Assembly (NCBI GenBank): GCA_028292785.1
Contig: JAQGLQ010000028.1
Span: 1-15,634 of the forward strand
Source of the DNA: Noviherbaspirillum sp.
GTDB lineage: Bacteria; Pseudomonadota; Gammaproteobacteria; Burkholderiales; Burkholderiaceae
Direction of reading: 5' to 3'
DNA length: 15,634 nucleotides
Shown: piece by piece, positions 14,167-15,634 of the stretch
Layout: each line of letters opens with the position of its first letter
Numbering within the stretch: the first letter of the stretch is position 1
Position numbers and translations under genes: made by a program
The notes under the pieces: generated by a model
The model's input: only the letters and a program-made list of their open reading frames with translations
The model's database searches: none
What the model was told of the DNA's origin: nothing

Positions 14167-15158
14167 GCGAAATGGGTGTTCAGAAGGCAGCTATCCTGAT
14201 GCTGGCACTGGGCGAGGACGAGGCTGTCGAGGTGATGAAATATCTCGGCCCGCGCGAGGTGCAAAGGCTGGGCAGCGCAATGTCGTCGATGAAGGCCGTA
14301 CAAGCCAACGAACTCGAAAACGTGCTCAACGACTTCCGCATGAGAACCCGCTCGAACACCGCGCTCGGCCTGGATTCCGACGAATACATCCGCAACGTGC
14401 TGAACCGCGCGCTGGGCGATGACAAGGCGACCTCGCTGCTCAACCGCATCCTCGGCGCTCGCGAAGCGCGCGGGATCGAAAGCCTGAAATGGATGGATGC
14501 GCAATCGGTGGCCGAACTGATCCGCAACGAGCATCCGCAGATCATCGCGACCATCCTGGTGCACCTCGAGCGCTACCATGCGTGCGAAGTGCTCGAGTAT
14601 TTCACCGATCGCATGCGCAATGACGTGGTGCTGCGCATCGCCACGCTGGACGGCGTGCAGCCGGCGGCGCTGCGCGAGCTCAACGACGTGCTGACCAAGC
14701 TCCTGACCGGCAATGAAAGCCTGAAGAAAAAGCCGATGGGCGGCATCCGCACCGCCGCCGAGATCCTGAACTTCTTCAGCGGCGAGCACGAAGCGTCCGC
14801 CATGGAAAGCCTGAAGAGCCATGACCTGGACATGGCGCAGCAGATCATGGACGAGATGTTCGTGTTCGAAAACATTCTCGATATCGACGATCGCGGCGTC
14901 CAGAGCATCCTGCGCGAAGTGCAGTCGGAATCGCTGATCATCGCCCTGAAAGGCGCCAGCGAGGGACTGCGCAACAAGATTTTCCGCAACATGTCGCAGC
15001 GCGCCGCCGAAATGATGAAGGACGACCTCGAATCGAAGGGACCGGTGCGGCTGTCCGAAGTCGAGGAAAAGCAGAAGGAAATTCTCGCCATCGTACGCCG
15101 CCTGGCCGACGAAGGACAGCTTGTGCTCGGCGCCAAGGGCGAAGACAAGTACGTGTAG
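14163..15158 (+). CDS. fliG: Flagellar motor switch protein FliG
   Basis: This 331-residue protein, the standard FliG length, is the rotor component that binds FliF and receives torque from the stator. It has an N-terminal FliF-binding domain (starting G-V-Q-K-A-A-I-L-M-L-A-L-G), the middle-domain E-H-P-Q motif (123-126), the M-F-V-F-E-N segment (232-237), and a C-terminal torque helix with Lys263, Arg280, Asp287-Asp288 and Arg296 in the expected pattern. ATG 14163 overlaps the fliF stop (ATGA); an in-frame ATG at 14151 would add four residues inside fliF and is less likely. Translational coupling with fliF fits their stoichiometric assembly. Confidence 0.96.
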   Translation: MSEMGVQKAAILMLALGEDEAVEVMKYLGPREVQRLGSAMSSMKAVQANELENVLNDFRMRTRSNTALGLDSDEYIRNVLNRALGDDKATSLLNRILGAREARGIESLKWMDAQSVAELIRNEHPQIIATILVHLERYHACEVLEYFTDRMRNDVVLRIATLDGVQPAALRELNDVLTKLLTGNESLKKKPMGGIRTAAEILNFFSGEHEASAMESLKSHDLDMAQQIMDEMFVFENILDIDDRGVQSILREVQSESLIIALKGASEGLRNKIFRNMSQRAAEMMKDDLESKGPVRLSEVEEKQKEILAIVRRLADEGQLVLGAKGEDKYV

Positions 15159-15173
15159 CAGCCGCTGCCTGTG

Positions 15174-15204
15174 CTTATCGAGCTTATCGAGCTTATTGAG
15201 CTTA
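15174..15204 (+). repeat. Tandem 9-bp repeat in the fliG-fliH gap
   Basis: CTTATCGAG occurs at 15174-15182 and again at 15183-15191, then CTTATTGAG at 15192-15200, followed by a partial CTTA. The array fills half of the 65-bp gap between fliG and fliH, and ends about 20 bp before the fliH start, which has no strong ribosome site. The unit length is a multiple of three, but the repeat lies outside any gene. Confidence 0.8.
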
Positions 15205-15223
15205 CATAACGGATTTTCATGAC

Positions 15224-15634
15224 ATGAGCGCCTTCATCCCCAAGGAACAGCAGACCGCCTACCAGCGCTGGGAGCTGGCTTCCTTCGAGCAGGATCGCCC
15301 GAGGCGCGCGGGCCGGTCCGCGGCCGATATGGCCGCCGAGGAATCCGACCGTCTTGCCACCCAGGTCAGACAGGCGGCGGAGGAAGCGCAGCGCGCGGCT
15401 TATGCGGCCGGTTTCGAGCAGGGCCGCACCGCCGGTTTCGAGCAAGGGCACGCCGCCGGCTTCGAGCAGGGCTACGCGGAAGGACTGGAACGCGCGCGCG
15501 CCGATGCGGCGCAAGAGCGCGCGCTGCTGCAGCAGATCGCCCAGACCTTCGGCGCCGAAGTCGCTCAGGCCAGCGAACGCATCGCCGGCGACGTGCTGCA
15601 TCTGGCGCTCGATGTGGCCCACGCAATGCTGAAG
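15224..15634 (+). CDS. fliH: Flagellar assembly protein FliH (3' truncated by window)
   Basis: An open frame from ATG 15224 runs off the window, giving the first 137 residues. FliH binds and restrains the export ATPase FliI and links it to the C-ring. The N-terminus (M-S-A-F-I-P-K-E-Q) and the Ala/Glu/Gln-rich helix with G-F-E-Q-G-type GxxxG repeats (about 63-90) are typical of FliH, and the region after it (F-G-A-E-V-A-Q-A-S-E-R-I-A) begins the conserved C-terminal domain. The position after fliFG supports the call. The start lacks a clear Shine-Dalgarno sequence. Confidence 0.88.
   Translation, partial: MSAFIPKEQQTAYQRWELASFEQDRPRRAGRSAADMAAEESDRLATQVRQAAEEAQRAAYAAGFEQGRTAGFEQGHAAGFEQGYAEGLERARADAAQERALLQQIAQTFGAEVAQASERIAGDVLHLALDVAHAMLK
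15407..15478 (+). repeat. Three tandem 24-bp repeats encoding A-G-F-E-Q-G-x-x in fliH
   Basis: Three in-frame 24-bp units at 15407-15430, 15431-15454 and 15455-15478 encode A-G-F-E-Q-G-R-T, A-G-F-E-Q-G-H-A and A-G-F-E-Q-G-Y-A. A fourth degenerate unit (E-G-L-E-R-A-R-A) follows. FliH proteins are known for GxxxG helix-packing repeats in this zone. The near-identity of the DNA suggests recent unit duplication. Confidence 0.8.

Noticed and set aside
14573..15622. Minus-strand frame with Ser-Ile-Ser-Ser-Ile repeats
   Set aside because: The repeat arises from the 9-bp tandem array read antisense, and the frame opposes fliG and fliH.
1..15634. CRISPR arrays, insertion sequences, phage genes, tRNA genes or attachment sites
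   Set aside because: I looked for direct-repeat arrays, transposase or integrase-like proteins and tRNA-like cloverleaf segments, and saw none. The only clear tandem repeats are the two short arrays near fliH.

Overview
The window looks like a chromosomal segment of a motile betaproteobacterium, most likely of the Oxalobacteraceae/Burkholderiales type. This is inferred from the high-GC coding style, the fliE gene divergent from fliFGH, the pairing of a FliK-like protein with a stand-alone FlhB C-terminal-like protein, and the mdcACDEGBH gene order. No rRNA, tRNA or other taxonomic marker is present, so the placement is an inference.

Left flank (1-1594, + strand): the 3' end of a FliK-like hook-length gene overlaps a small FlhB-C-terminal-like gene, followed by a YcgR-type c-di-GMP-binding flagellar brake. 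Right flank (11901-15634): fliE on the minus strand, diverging from fliF-fliG-fliH on the plus strand, with fliH cut by the window edge. These flanks belong to one flagellar basal-body/export locus.

Middle (1601-11473): a complete biotin-independent malonate utilisation locus sits between the flagellar genes. It starts with a minus-strand TauE/SafE permease and a decayed remnant of a second TauE/SafE gene. Next come a LysR-type regulator (MdcR-like) and an AT-rich leader carrying an inverted-repeat operator candidate and a 44-codon small ORF. The tightly packed plus-strand operon follows: a MatC-type malonate carrier, then mdcA, mdcC, mdcD, mdcE, mdcG, mdcB and mdcH. MatC-like protein imports malonate. 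MdcB makes the triphosphoribosyl-dephospho-CoA precursor and MdcG attaches it to the acyl carrier MdcC. MdcH primes the carrier through malonyl transfer, MdcA exchanges acetyl for malonyl on the carrier, and MdcD/MdcE decarboxylate malonyl-S-ACP to acetyl-S-ACP. The net result is malonate to acetate plus CO2. No biotin carrier or sodium-pump subunit is present, which fits the soluble Mdc rather than the Mad type.

The 427-bp stretch between mdcH and fliE is sparse. It holds a hairpin, one weak 46-codon ORF with a good ribosome binding site, and a polypyrimidine tract. I see no CRISPR array, insertion sequence, phage gene, tRNA or attachment site. Nothing here is clearly a wholly new system. 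The points most worth checking are the placement of the malonate island inside a flagellar locus, the MatC-type transporter in an mdc operon, the small ORF just ahead of matC, and the tandem repeats in and before fliH.
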